NCBI RefSeq assembly: GCF_007280415.1
Contig: NZ_VKKU01000002.1
Span: 682,001 to 746,000 of the forward strand
DNA length: 64,000 nt
Source: Sphingorhabdus contaminans
Lineage (GTDB): Bacteria; Pseudomonadota; Alphaproteobacteria; Sphingomonadales; Sphingomonadaceae
Reading direction: 5' to 3'
Part shown: positions 54,291 to 62,544 of the stretch, piece after piece
How the letters are laid out: each line of letters starts with the position of its first letter
Position numbering within the stretch: the first letter of the stretch is position 1
Notes under the pieces: model-generated
What the model was told of the DNA's origin: nothing
Seen by the model: the letters and a program-made list of their open reading frames with translations, nothing else
The model's database searches: none
Made by a program: the position numbers and the translations under genes

Positions 54291-55321
54291 CCAAATTGCG
54301 GTTCAAGATAGTCGCACTGGCAACGCTTCTGTGCGCAGGCGCGGCGCAGGCGCAGGGTTCCGGTGATGGGAAAGCAGGGCTCGATGGTCCGCATCTTGGT
54401 CTGCACCATGCCGCGATGACCGTGTCGGACATTGACGCAACCATTGCCTTCTATTCAAAAGCCGTGCCCTATAAAGCGGTACGCCGGTTCAAGGTGAACG
54501 GCTCCGTCTTTCCGGCGGCGCTGTTGTCCAGACCTTACAAGCAAGTTGAAATCGCAATCATCGCCATGCCCACCGGTTTCATCCAGCTTATGGATTTTGA
54601 ACCCGGAAAAGCAGGCGTTGCAAATCCCCGGCCTGTCATAGGCCCGGGCTATACGCATATCTGTTTCCAGTCAGCGTCCAAAGACCCCGCCATTTTCCGC
54701 TTCATGGCAGCCGGACTTTCGATCATTTCCCGGTTTGACGCGAAAGATGGCGTCGACCTTGGCGGATATGGCGTGCGCTATTCCTATGGACGCGACCCCG
54801 ATGGCATCATGATCGAAAATGAATCGCTCGATGCCCCCAAACGTCGGGAGGCGGCATGGATTACCCATATAGCCAATGTCGTGCACGACCGTGACAAGAT
54901 GCTGGAATTCTATACGCGCCTGCTTGGCCGCAAAACGCATCGGACGATGGAGCAGGAAAATAACAGCAAGCTGGACGCAGTCGGCGGCCTTTATAATAGC
55001 AAGATAAAGGGCGGCTGGTTCACCGTGGGCAATATGGACATCGAAGTCTGGGAATTTGCCCGCCCCAAAACACCCCTGCGTTCGGGACGACAGAAACTGG
55101 ACGAAATCGGCTATAATTCCTTCGGTTTGGAGGTCACCGATCTGAAGGCAGAGAAACGCCGGTTGAAAGCACAGAAAATACCACTTGTCGGCGGCACGGT
55201 GTCGCTGGATGGATGGCGGGTGCAATATGGAGTCGACCCGGAAGGCAATCTGTTTTCGGTGCAGGAAAATCTGTCTTCCGACCAGTCGCTTTCCGTTATG
55301 GGTTTGCCAAAGAATAGCTGA
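54287..55321 (+). CDS. Exported two-domain VOC (glyoxalase/dioxygenase fold) protein
   Basis: 344-residue protein with a Sec signal peptide ending near AQA (about residue 24), which is unusual for this normally cytoplasmic fold. Two VOC modules follow: the first from LGLHHAAMTVSDIDATIAFY (about 40-185), the second from WITHIANVVHDRDKMLEFYTRLLGRK (about 190-330). Metal ligands in the first module may include His42/43 and the Glu in MIENES; this is not certain. It overlaps the PQQ gene (ATGA), so both are probably in the same pathway, perhaps acting on the product of the dehydrogenase. Reaction unknown. Confidence 0.85.
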   Translation: MTKLRFKIVALATLLCAGAAQAQGSGDGKAGLDGPHLGLHHAAMTVSDIDATIAFYSKAVPYKAVRRFKVNGSVFPAALLSRPYKQVEIAIIAMPTGFIQLMDFEPGKAGVANPRPVIGPGYTHICFQSASKDPAIFRFMAAGLSIISRFDAKDGVDLGGYGVRYSYGRDPDGIMIENESLDAPKRREAAWITHIANVVHDRDKMLEFYTRLLGRKTHRTMEQENNSKLDAVGGLYNSKIKGGWFTVGNMDIEVWEFARPKTPLRSGRQKLDEIGYNSFGLEVTDLKAEKRRLKAQKIPLVGGTVSLDGWRVQYGVDPEGNLFSVQENLSSDQSLSVMGLPKNS

Positions 55322-55404
55322 CTGCCAATAAGGTTTCGGCACGCCCGACCGTGCGGTGCAGACAACGCTCTATCGCAACGGAAAATTTGTGGTAACAGCC
55401 GTTC

Positions 55405-56028
55405 ATGGCTACCGAAGCGAAGCAGCCCCGACAGAGATTGAATCCGGAAGAGCGCCGGACACGGATTCTCGACCATACGGCAGCCATGGTTGCCCGTGAC
55501 GGTGTTGCCCAGCTCAGTGTCGAGGCGATCGGACGTGAGGCAGGCATCAGCAAATCCCTGGTCTATGCCTATTTCCCCAACCTGACCGAATTGCTGCGCG
55601 AACTGTACCAGCGGGAGATGCGGCAACTGCGCAAAAGGCAGGCCGACGCCGCGCAAAATGTTGAATCGATGGAGCAGCTGGTGCGTTCGGTCACCCACGC
55701 CTATTTAAGCTATATTGATGAGCGCGGTCTGATTATCGAACGGTTGCAGGCTGAACCGTCCGTGTCCGAAAATCATGATCCGACCGACTATAACCGCGAC
55801 ATCGCGGTCGACCATCTGACCGATTATGTCATGCGCTTTTACAAAATACCCCGACGCATCGCTCGCGCGGCCACCGATATCTCGTTCGGACTTCCAGCCT
55901 CTGCGGGTTCCTATCTGCACCGCAATGAACTGGACGTGCAAATGGTCGAGGATTTGACCGTGGCGATGATTCTGGGAACGTTGAGCGATCTTGAAAACCG
56001 GTTCGGGCATTTGCCGCCCGATTACTGA
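55405..56028 (+). CDS. TetR-family transcriptional regulator
   Basis: 207-residue one-component repressor. The N-terminal HTH (about 15-62) reads ILDHTAAMVARDGVAQLSVEAIGREAGISKSLVYAYFPN; the C-terminal ligand-binding domain is helical and specific to each member. It sits in the middle of the hydrolase/PQQ/VOC/SDR/TonB-receptor cluster and is the obvious candidate to bind the repeated motif at 52409 and 59411. It has its own 83-base leader with no copy of that motif. Confidence 0.9.
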   Translation: MATEAKQPRQRLNPEERRTRILDHTAAMVARDGVAQLSVEAIGREAGISKSLVYAYFPNLTELLRELYQREMRQLRKRQADAAQNVESMEQLVRSVTHAYLSYIDERGLIIERLQAEPSVSENHDPTDYNRDIAVDHLTDYVMRFYKIPRRIARAATDISFGLPASAGSYLHRNELDVQMVEDLTVAMILGTLSDLENRFGHLPPDY

Positions 56029-56042
56029 ACCGTCCCTGATCC

Positions 56043-56813
56043 CTACATCGGAAAGATGGTGTGGCCGCCATCCAATATGATGCACTGCCCGGTCATGAAA
56101 CGGCTTTCCTTGCCGGCAAGAAAGACCGCGATGCCTTCCATATCTTCAAGGCGTCCAATCTCTCCCGAGGCGGCACGACGTCGGGCGGAATCCTGGAAAT
56201 GCTGTGGTGTATCCAGCGACATTTCAGTCTCGATAAAGCCGGGTAGTATTGCATTTGCCCGGATGCCCGCCCGGCCATATTCGATAGCCAGACCGCGCAC
56301 GAGACCGGCAACCGCAGCCTTTGTAGTCGAATATCCGGTTGCCATGGGAATACCCATCAATCCTGCAATTGACGATGTAACGACAAGGCTGCCGGGCTTT
56401 TTCGCCTCCAGCCAATGGCCGATGGCGCATTGAAATGAAGTTATCACGCTTTGGACATTCAGGTCTGTGGTCGCGGCCCAGTCAGCCCGCGACATTTTGT
56501 GAAATGGCCCGCGAACGCCCGAACCACCGGCATTGGCAAAAAAGCTGTCGACAGTGCCGAACCGGGCGAGCGTGTCGGCAAAGCTTGCCTGCGTACTGGC
56601 ATCGTCGGTGACGTCGCACACAAAGGCGGCCGCTTCGCCGCCCAGAGCCTCAAGTTCGGCCACGGCAGCTTCGTTTTTTTCGGCATTGCGGCCCCAGATG
56701 GCGACCTTTGCCCCTGCCTTCACAAGGCCTTTGGCCATGGCAAGGCCAAGGCCCGCATTACCGCCGGTGACGATTGCCACATGCCCGCTCAAGTTAAAAA
56801 TTGCCGCGCTCAT
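56043..56813 (-). CDS. Classical short-chain dehydrogenase/reductase
   Basis: 256-residue cytoplasmic NAD(P)-dependent oxidoreductase with TGGNAGLGLAMA cofactor motif, NAGGSG, and catalytic Ser...YSTTK (Tyr-x3-Lys). Closest in pattern to 3-oxoacyl-ACP-reductase-like and catabolic SDRs. It lies downstream of the TonB receptor (same strand, behind a terminator) and converges on the TetR gene. A role in oxidation of an imported alcohol or ketone fits the context but is inference. Confidence 0.9.
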   Translation of the reverse strand: MSAAIFNLSGHVAIVTGGNAGLGLAMAKGLVKAGAKVAIWGRNAEKNEAAVAELEALGGEAAAFVCDVTDDASTQASFADTLARFGTVDSFFANAGGSGVRGPFHKMSRADWAATTDLNVQSVITSFQCAIGHWLEAKKPGSLVVTSSIAGLMGIPMATGYSTTKAAVAGLVRGLAIEYGRAGIRANAILPGFIETEMSLDTPQHFQDSARRRAASGEIGRLEDMEGIAVFLAGKESRFMTGQCIILDGGHTIFPM

Positions 56814-56923
56814 ATCCGCACTTCATCCCCGTTCCTGTTTTGCCACATTTCATGCCTGTGTGCATTATTCCATATGCATGGCAAAATACCCTATGGCAGG
56901 TCAAAGGCTTTCGCCATGTAAAA

Positions 56924-56954
56924 GGCCGCAGCGCGTATCCTTCGCGCCGCGGCC
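56924..56954 (-). terminator. Intrinsic terminator of the TonB receptor gene
   Basis: Read on the minus strand: GGCCGCGGCGCG, loop AAGGATA, CGCGCTGCGGCC, then TTTT. A 12-bp stem with one mismatch, 13 bases after the receptor stop. Confidence 0.8.
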
Positions 56955-56967
56955 CATCGCCTGTCGA

Positions 56968-59376
56968 TCAAAATTTGAACGTGGTCGTCACACCATAAGT
57001 GCGCGGTTCCAGAATGCGGGCGTTGCGATAGCTGCCCACCAGGTCGCTTTCGATGATCGAATTGGTGATATTATCCTTGTCGAAGATGTTTTTGACATAG
57101 GCCTCAACATTGATGGTCGCGTCGTCATTGCTGAAACGCAGCAAGGCATTGGCGACGCTCCATGGCTTGATCCGGTCGTTCACGGTGTTGAACTCCCGAG
57201 CGAAATAGCGGCTCTGCCAGCTATAGTCGCCACGGATCGTCGCACTCCAGCCGCCCGCGCCCAGAGGCACGGTATACTCACCACCCACGGCAATTTTGAA
57301 TTTGGGCGCATAGGGCAGTTCATTGCCTTTCAGCGTCAGCCGGACTTCGGGCGTTTTGGTCGGCGTTCCGATGCCATTCCATTGTGCAGGGTTGGCCGGA
57401 TCGCTGGTTTCCTGGCCCGGCGCCAAGCCGCCGAGCCGTGTGTTCAGATAGGAAGCGTTGGCATTGAACAGCAGGCCATCAGCCGGTGCCCAGAGAAATT
57501 CGCTTTCCAGCCCCCAAATCTTTGCATCGGTGTTGATGGTTTGCACCGAGGTGCCCCGCCGCTGGCCCAACTGCAGATTTTTATAGTCATAATAGAAGCC
57601 CGAGAAATTCGCCTGCAAAGTGCCGTCGGCAAATTGGTTCTTCGACCCTATTTCATAGGCATTGATAAATTCGGGATCGAATGTCGGCAAAGCGGAACCG
57701 ATGGCGTTCAGCCCGCCGCCTTTAAACCCGCGGGAGAAGGACGCGTAGAGCAGATTATCATCGGTCAGCTTATGGTCGATGACGGCGCGACCCGTAAACG
57801 CATCATATTCACCCGCCAATTCGGTAAAGGCAGGGACCGACAAAAATATCGTCCGCCCGCGTGTGGATTTCTTGTCCTTGGTATAGCGTATGCCCAGCGT
57901 GACTTTGGTCGCGTCGCTCAATTTGTAATAGGCCTCGCCAAAGGCCGCGAATGATTTCGTGCTGGCATCGCGGGTATCCGCGTTGAACGACCAGGCCTGC
58001 TGCGGCAGTCCACGCAGCACACGGGCAAACAGTTCAAGCCCTGGATGGTAGATCTGGAAAGATGCATCACCCTTTGTGTTGAAGAAGTTGATGCCGGCCG
58101 TGAAATCGAACGCGCCGTCAAAATCGGATACAGCGCGGAACTCTTGATAATAGGTGCGGCCCGAGGCAACAAAACTGTCCGTCGCGCGCAGTTCGGTCGT
58201 GGTCACCGTGGTTTCGCGGTCAAGATTATAGGTCACGGGAATGCTGAACCGGAACGGAAGTACGGCATTGTCGAAATCGGTCCGCGCCTCGGAACGACCC
58301 TTGGAAAAGGCAGTCAGCGACAGAAGCGTGATGGGACCGAATTTCTGGCTGATCTCTGCGGTGACATTGGTCTGCCGTCCCACGAAACGCGAGTCATAAT
58401 CGGTGGCGACCTTGCGCAGGTCGGTCGGATTTTGCGCGCCGGCATAGATGCTTGCCCCTGTCGGGAACAAGGTGCCGCCAAAACCGAAGGCGTTTGTGGC
58501 GTTCAGCAATGTCTGGAACAGGACACCGCTGGTGTCAGGGGAATCAAATCCGAGTTCAACCGGCGAGCAACCCAGTACCGGTGTCGCCTTGCACAGCCGT
58601 TTGTTCTCGCGCGAACGGCTGCTGTCTTCGCTGGAATGGTTCACCATGATGTCGATGCTGGTATCGGGACCCGGTACGATACGGAGAGATGCCCGCACCG
58701 AATGCTGGTTTCGCCCGTCAATGTCTTTGCCGGTACCGATATTCTTGGTGTAGCCGTTGCGGTTCAGATAAAAGCCCGCCAGCCGCAGTTGCACAACATC
58801 ATCAAATCCAAGGTTCAGCGCCCCATGCACGCGCTTCGTATCGAAGCTGCCATATTGGGCGGTGACATAGCCGCCAAATCCCTCTTCGGGTTTCTGGGTA
58901 ATCAGGTTGATGGTACCCCCGGTTGTGTTGCGGCCGTAAAGCGTACCCTGCGGACCGCGCAGAACCTCGACGCGTTCCACATCGAAATATTCGTCCTGCG
59001 AGCGAAAGCCTACAGGCGCAAAATTCAGAAGAACGCCGGTTCCGTTATCCGCCGTTGAGGAAATGGCATTGTTGCCGATACCCCGCAAAGTCGGCCGGTC
59101 GTTCCCGACGATGAGCAAATTGGGCACTTGCAATTGCAGATCGAGCGTATCGTCGAGCCCCTGTCGCTCGATTGTTTCCGAGGTAAAGGCCGAAATCGCG
59201 ATCGGAACATCCTGAATAACCTCGGTCCGTTTCTGTGCGGTCACAACAATTTCGCCAATGGCGGCGTCGTCCGCACCATTGTCGGCGGCTTCCTGTGCAT
59301 GGCCGGCAGTCGGCAGCATCATTGCAACAGCTGCAGCCGAGCCGATCAGATATCCACGTAAATTCAGATAGTTCAT
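56968..59376 (-). CDS. TonB-dependent outer-membrane receptor
   Basis: 802-residue receptor: signal peptide ending AHA near 27, TonB box region EIVVTAQKRTEVIQDVPIAIS, plug domain (about 45-165, with LRGIGNNAIS and VEVLRGPQGTLYGRNTTGGTINLIT), and a 22-stranded barrel to ARILEPRTYGVTTTFKF. This subclass (with VQDVPIAIS and LYGRNTTGG) is expanded in sphingomonads and imports aromatic, steroid or polyether compounds as well as siderophores. A 45-base palindromic operator lies 34 bases upstream of the start. It probably imports the substrate of the neighbouring enzymes. Confidence 0.93.
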   Translation of the reverse strand: MNYLNLRGYLIGSAAAVAMMLPTAGHAQEAADNGADDAAIGEIVVTAQKRTEVIQDVPIAISAFTSETIERQGLDDTLDLQLQVPNLLIVGNDRPTLRGIGNNAISSTADNGTGVLLNFAPVGFRSQDEYFDVERVEVLRGPQGTLYGRNTTGGTINLITQKPEEGFGGYVTAQYGSFDTKRVHGALNLGFDDVVQLRLAGFYLNRNGYTKNIGTGKDIDGRNQHSVRASLRIVPGPDTSIDIMVNHSSEDSSRSRENKRLCKATPVLGCSPVELGFDSPDTSGVLFQTLLNATNAFGFGGTLFPTGASIYAGAQNPTDLRKVATDYDSRFVGRQTNVTAEISQKFGPITLLSLTAFSKGRSEARTDFDNAVLPFRFSIPVTYNLDRETTVTTTELRATDSFVASGRTYYQEFRAVSDFDGAFDFTAGINFFNTKGDASFQIYHPGLELFARVLRGLPQQAWSFNADTRDASTKSFAAFGEAYYKLSDATKVTLGIRYTKDKKSTRGRTIFLSVPAFTELAGEYDAFTGRAVIDHKLTDDNLLYASFSRGFKGGGLNAIGSALPTFDPEFINAYEIGSKNQFADGTLQANFSGFYYDYKNLQLGQRRGTSVQTINTDAKIWGLESEFLWAPADGLLFNANASYLNTRLGGLAPGQETSDPANPAQWNGIGTPTKTPEVRLTLKGNELPYAPKFKIAVGGEYTVPLGAGGWSATIRGDYSWQSRYFAREFNTVNDRIKPWSVANALLRFSNDDATINVEAYVKNIFDKDNITNSIIESDLVGSYRNARILEPRTYGVTTTFKF

Positions 59377-59410
59377 CCTTCATCCCTCCCATTCGCTCAT
59401 CAGCGACTCT

Positions 59411-59455
59411 TATTGACGGTTTGAACAATAAACTTTATTGTAATATCCGTCAATA
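59411..59455. promoter_or_regulatory. 45-base nested palindromic operator upstream of the TonB receptor
   Basis: Outer arms TATTGACGG (59411-59419) and CCGTCAATA (59447-59455) and inner arms ACAATAAA and TTTATTGT around a central C are each perfectly complementary; only the two five-base spacers differ. It amounts to two back-to-back copies of the motif seen once at 52409. Likely two repressor dimers bind here. Confidence 0.8.
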
Positions 59456-59530
59456 GAGGAGCGGCGACGCAAGGATGGCTGCGCCGCCGCACATGGGTTT
59501 ACGCCTCTGCGTGGATAGGGTTGTGTGGCC

Positions 59531-60397
59531 TTAGTTCTTCCGCATCCAGAATGGTGGAACGATGTGACCGCGCCGATACGCCTTGACGAGCAGGATCACG
59601 CCCGCAGTCGTGCATAAAGTGAATGCGGTCAGCGAAGCTTCCAATCCGAATTTTCCTCCGGTCAGCAAATCGGACCCATCAATGATCGGCTTGATAAGTC
59701 CCGGCTCGGCAACGCCGCCAGACACGACCCCGCCAAAGACAGCTGACTGCGTGTAATTCCAAGACATATGGAAGCCGATGCTCATCCATAACCGGCGGGT
59801 CAGCATATAGGCCGCAGCAAGCAGGAGGCCGGCCTCGACACTGATGAACACCGCCCCGATCAGTGTTGCGTCGGGATTGGTGAGATGCCCAAAGCCGAAT
59901 ACGACCGACGAAACTATGATCGAAATCCAGCTTCCCAACCATTCTTCAACGATCCGGAACAACGCCCCACGAAACAGAAGCTCTTCCAGAAAACCGGAAC
60001 TTATCGCCAGAGCGATGGCCGGAAGCATGATGGACAAGGGGTTGAACCCTTCGATGCGGAATATCCCCAGCACGTACAAAATCATCATGCAGCCGGTATA
60101 CAGACCCGCCCCTATCAATAGCCCGATGCCCATCTCCTTCGGCATGCCGGACAGGGAAAATTCAGTGACCTCCCGGCGTTCGATCCAACGGACAAAGCCG
60201 AAATAGATACACATGGCCAATGAAGCCATGGCAGAAGCCGCAACGATTGCTGCCGCAGCGTTGCCCTTATTCTCCTCCATGAAGGTATTGCTGAAGGCAA
60301 TGCACCCAAATAGCGGCGCGCCCAGCAGTACCAGACGGATCAGCGGGAACTGCAATATGCGCAGCCATGTCGGCGGTGGCGATGTCACTTCACTCAT
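59531..60397 (-). CDS. CPBP-family intramembrane glutamic protease
   Basis: 288-residue polytopic membrane protein with about eight hydrophobic segments. The CPBP motifs are seen: E138-E139-LLFRG (EExxxR), SVVFGFGHLTN (FxxxH), and GFHMSWNYTQ (HxxxN/B). These enzymes cleave membrane or prenylated proteins, or act in bacteriocin immunity. The start at 60397 has AAGGA 9 bases upstream; 22 more open codons upstream are unsupported. It is downstream of the M1 peptidase on the same strand. Substrate unknown. Confidence 0.88.
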   Translation of the reverse strand: MSEVTSPPPTWLRILQFPLIRLVLLGAPLFGCIAFSNTFMEENKGNAAAAIVAASAMASLAMCIYFGFVRWIERREVTEFSLSGMPKEMGIGLLIGAGLYTGCMMILYVLGIFRIEGFNPLSIMLPAIALAISSGFLEELLFRGALFRIVEEWLGSWISIIVSSVVFGFGHLTNPDATLIGAVFISVEAGLLLAAAYMLTRRLWMSIGFHMSWNYTQSAVFGGVVSGGVAEPGLIKPIIDGSDLLTGGKFGLEASLTAFTLCTTAGVILLVKAYRRGHIVPPFWMRKN

Positions 60398-60478
60398 GTC
60401 AATTTTCCTTCCCCCTTGATTGCCATCCGGCCGAGCTGGTGCGGACGGATGACATGCTACCAAATGCCAGTTTCGGTC

Positions 60479-62482
60479 CTATTGCTTCCAGCTGTTATCC
60501 TTCGGATTGAAGTCCACAAAGATCCCCGTATCGAGTGTAACGGTGCTGAGAGCCTTGCCTTTTGAAACGCGAACCTCGGTTGCGCCTCCATCGGATTGCC
60601 AAGTTGCTGGTGTGCGGTGCACGCGCTCGATGGTGCCATCGGCATATGTCAGGACAAGATCGAACGGCATCGCCATGCCTCCTGGATTGCGCACATTTAC
60701 AATATGCGTTCCCCCTTCCGTGCGCACACCACCCACGGCAAGGTCCATATAATTATAGCCAAAGAACCAGTTTTTGAAGAACCAGCTATGGTCGCCTACA
60801 CCTGCATTGTTAAAGCTGTTGAACATGTCCCACGGCAGGGGACGTTTCCCGTTCCAGCGCTCCATGAAGGTGTGCAATCCCTTTTTGAAAGCTTCATCGC
60901 CCATCAGGTCCTTGAGCGCCAGATAGCCGAGCGCTGCTTTCCCATATTGGTTGAATGCGAATACCGGCGCCTGCCCAAACAGGGAATCATGCGGGGTAAT
61001 GACCGGGATATCATTGCCTGAAGCAGCTTCAGGCCAGCCGACCTTTACGACCCGAAAATCCTTGAACAGGGCGTCCGCTTTTTCGACACCAAGCACCTCC
61101 CGGTTGCGGAGATATTCGAACGCCGTGGTCCAGCCTTCGTCCATAAAGGGATAACGTTTCTCGTTGATCCCCATGTAAAAGGGAAACCAGCTATGCAGGA
61201 TTTCATGCGTCGCGACAAAGCCGGTGAAGGCATTTTCAGGCAAGCTGGCGGCTTCCGCGCTGCCGATATTTGATCCGTCATTGACCATCATCGGATATTC
61301 CTCATCCGCCCCGCCCAATATGATGGTCGTTTTAGGATATGGATACGGCACTCCGGGATATTTGGTGGAGGCAAATTGCAAGGCCTGCCGGCCATATTCC
61401 ACGATCGGTTTGAAGTCGGTTGCACTGTCGGCATATGCTGCCTGGACACCCGCGCGGCGGCCCGTCTCCGGTGCCACCACAACACTCGACGCCTGCCACC
61501 GGTAGTGGTTGCTGAGTGCCAGCGCAAAATCGGGCACATGCTTTGCACGCCATTTCCAGCTTAGCATTTCCGCACGTGCCGTTACCTTGCCGCCCTTGAT
61601 GTCGGCGGCTTCGGCAATGGTTGCGACCTGATCGCTTTTCTCGCTTTCCTTCAGGCGGGCGACAATGTGGGGCTGCAAAACGTCGGACGGGTTTTGCAAT
61701 TCTCCTGTTGCCCACACCACATAGTCGCGCGGCGAAACAACCTCGACCTCAAAATCTGCAAAGTCGTTGTTAAACTCCCGTCCCATGGTGAACAAACGGG
61801 TGTCCCAGCCGCTTTCGTCGCTGTAGTTGGTGACGCGCGGGAAGAAATAGGCGAGGAAGAACGTGCTTTCGTCAATCGCGCCTTCTTTCCAGCCCTTGTC
61901 GCGCACCAGATCATAGCTCCAGCGCATCTTGATCGAAACGCTCCCTTTTGGAGGAATCGGTTTGGGTAAGAGGATGGTATGCATCGTACTGCCCGGAAAA
62001 TTCATCCCGGCCAGTGGACTTTGGGGATCTTCCCAGAGCATTACTGTTCCGTCGACGCTGAACTCTTCAACGGTGATGCCCGAAGTCATGAAATCGCGCG
62101 ACGTCGGATATTCACGAAGCGCCTCGGGCTTATGCGCATCCATGTACATGCGGAAAACCAGAGCAGGAAGCGGATCGGGGCTGTTGTTGGTGTAGATGAT
62201 TTCCTGTTCGCCGCGCACTTTCTTGTCAGGGGGAGCGACCGTCATCTTTATTTTATGGACCGAATGATTTTGCCAATAGTTCGGCCCGGGTTTCCCGTCC
62301 CGGCTGCGCGTCCCTTTTTCATAAGCATTCTGGATATGGCGCGGCTCATATAGCCCGGCATCCGCATGCCCATTGGAAATCAGCCACGGGTTTTCGTTGG
62401 CCGACGCGACGGAAGGCGAAAGGAGACTGGCCAGTGCAAGCGCGCAAAAAGTGGTGATAGAAATGCGAAAAGTCTTTCCCAA
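60479..62482 (-). CDS. Exported M1-family zinc metallopeptidase
   Basis: 667-residue aminopeptidase-type gluzincin with a signal peptide ending at SVASA (near residue 28). The zinc motif HEILH (H426, E427, H430) is followed by E449 in MDEGWT, the HExxH-x18-E spacing of M1. The exopeptidase GAMEN motif is replaced by a PMMVNDG segment, as in ERAP-unlike bacterial M1 proteins. I place the start at a TTG (62480-62482) with a perfect AGGAGG 6 bases upstream; an ATG at 62515 or 62530 would add residues before the signal peptide. It trails the M13 gene by 62 bases. Confidence 0.85.
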   Translation of the reverse strand: MGKTFRISITTFCALALASLLSPSVASANENPWLISNGHADAGLYEPRHIQNAYEKGTRSRDGKPGPNYWQNHSVHKIKMTVAPPDKKVRGEQEIIYTNNSPDPLPALVFRMYMDAHKPEALREYPTSRDFMTSGITVEEFSVDGTVMLWEDPQSPLAGMNFPGSTMHTILLPKPIPPKGSVSIKMRWSYDLVRDKGWKEGAIDESTFFLAYFFPRVTNYSDESGWDTRLFTMGREFNNDFADFEVEVVSPRDYVVWATGELQNPSDVLQPHIVARLKESEKSDQVATIAEAADIKGGKVTARAEMLSWKWRAKHVPDFALALSNHYRWQASSVVVAPETGRRAGVQAAYADSATDFKPIVEYGRQALQFASTKYPGVPYPYPKTTIILGGADEEYPMMVNDGSNIGSAEAASLPENAFTGFVATHEILHSWFPFYMGINEKRYPFMDEGWTTAFEYLRNREVLGVEKADALFKDFRVVKVGWPEAASGNDIPVITPHDSLFGQAPVFAFNQYGKAALGYLALKDLMGDEAFKKGLHTFMERWNGKRPLPWDMFNSFNNAGVGDHSWFFKNWFFGYNYMDLAVGGVRTEGGTHIVNVRNPGGMAMPFDLVLTYADGTIERVHRTPATWQSDGGATEVRVSKGKALSTVTLDTGIFVDFNPKDNSWKQ

Positions 62483-62544
62483 TTCCAACCTCCTATGGAC
62501 ATGTTTGACGCGCATGCTTCTGCCTTCCATTCACCCCGATAACC

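Noticed and set aside
56533-59058. Plus-strand frames of 473 and 337 codons opposite the SDR and TonB receptor
   Set aside because: Antisense to well-supported genes, no start site, composition of a shadow frame.
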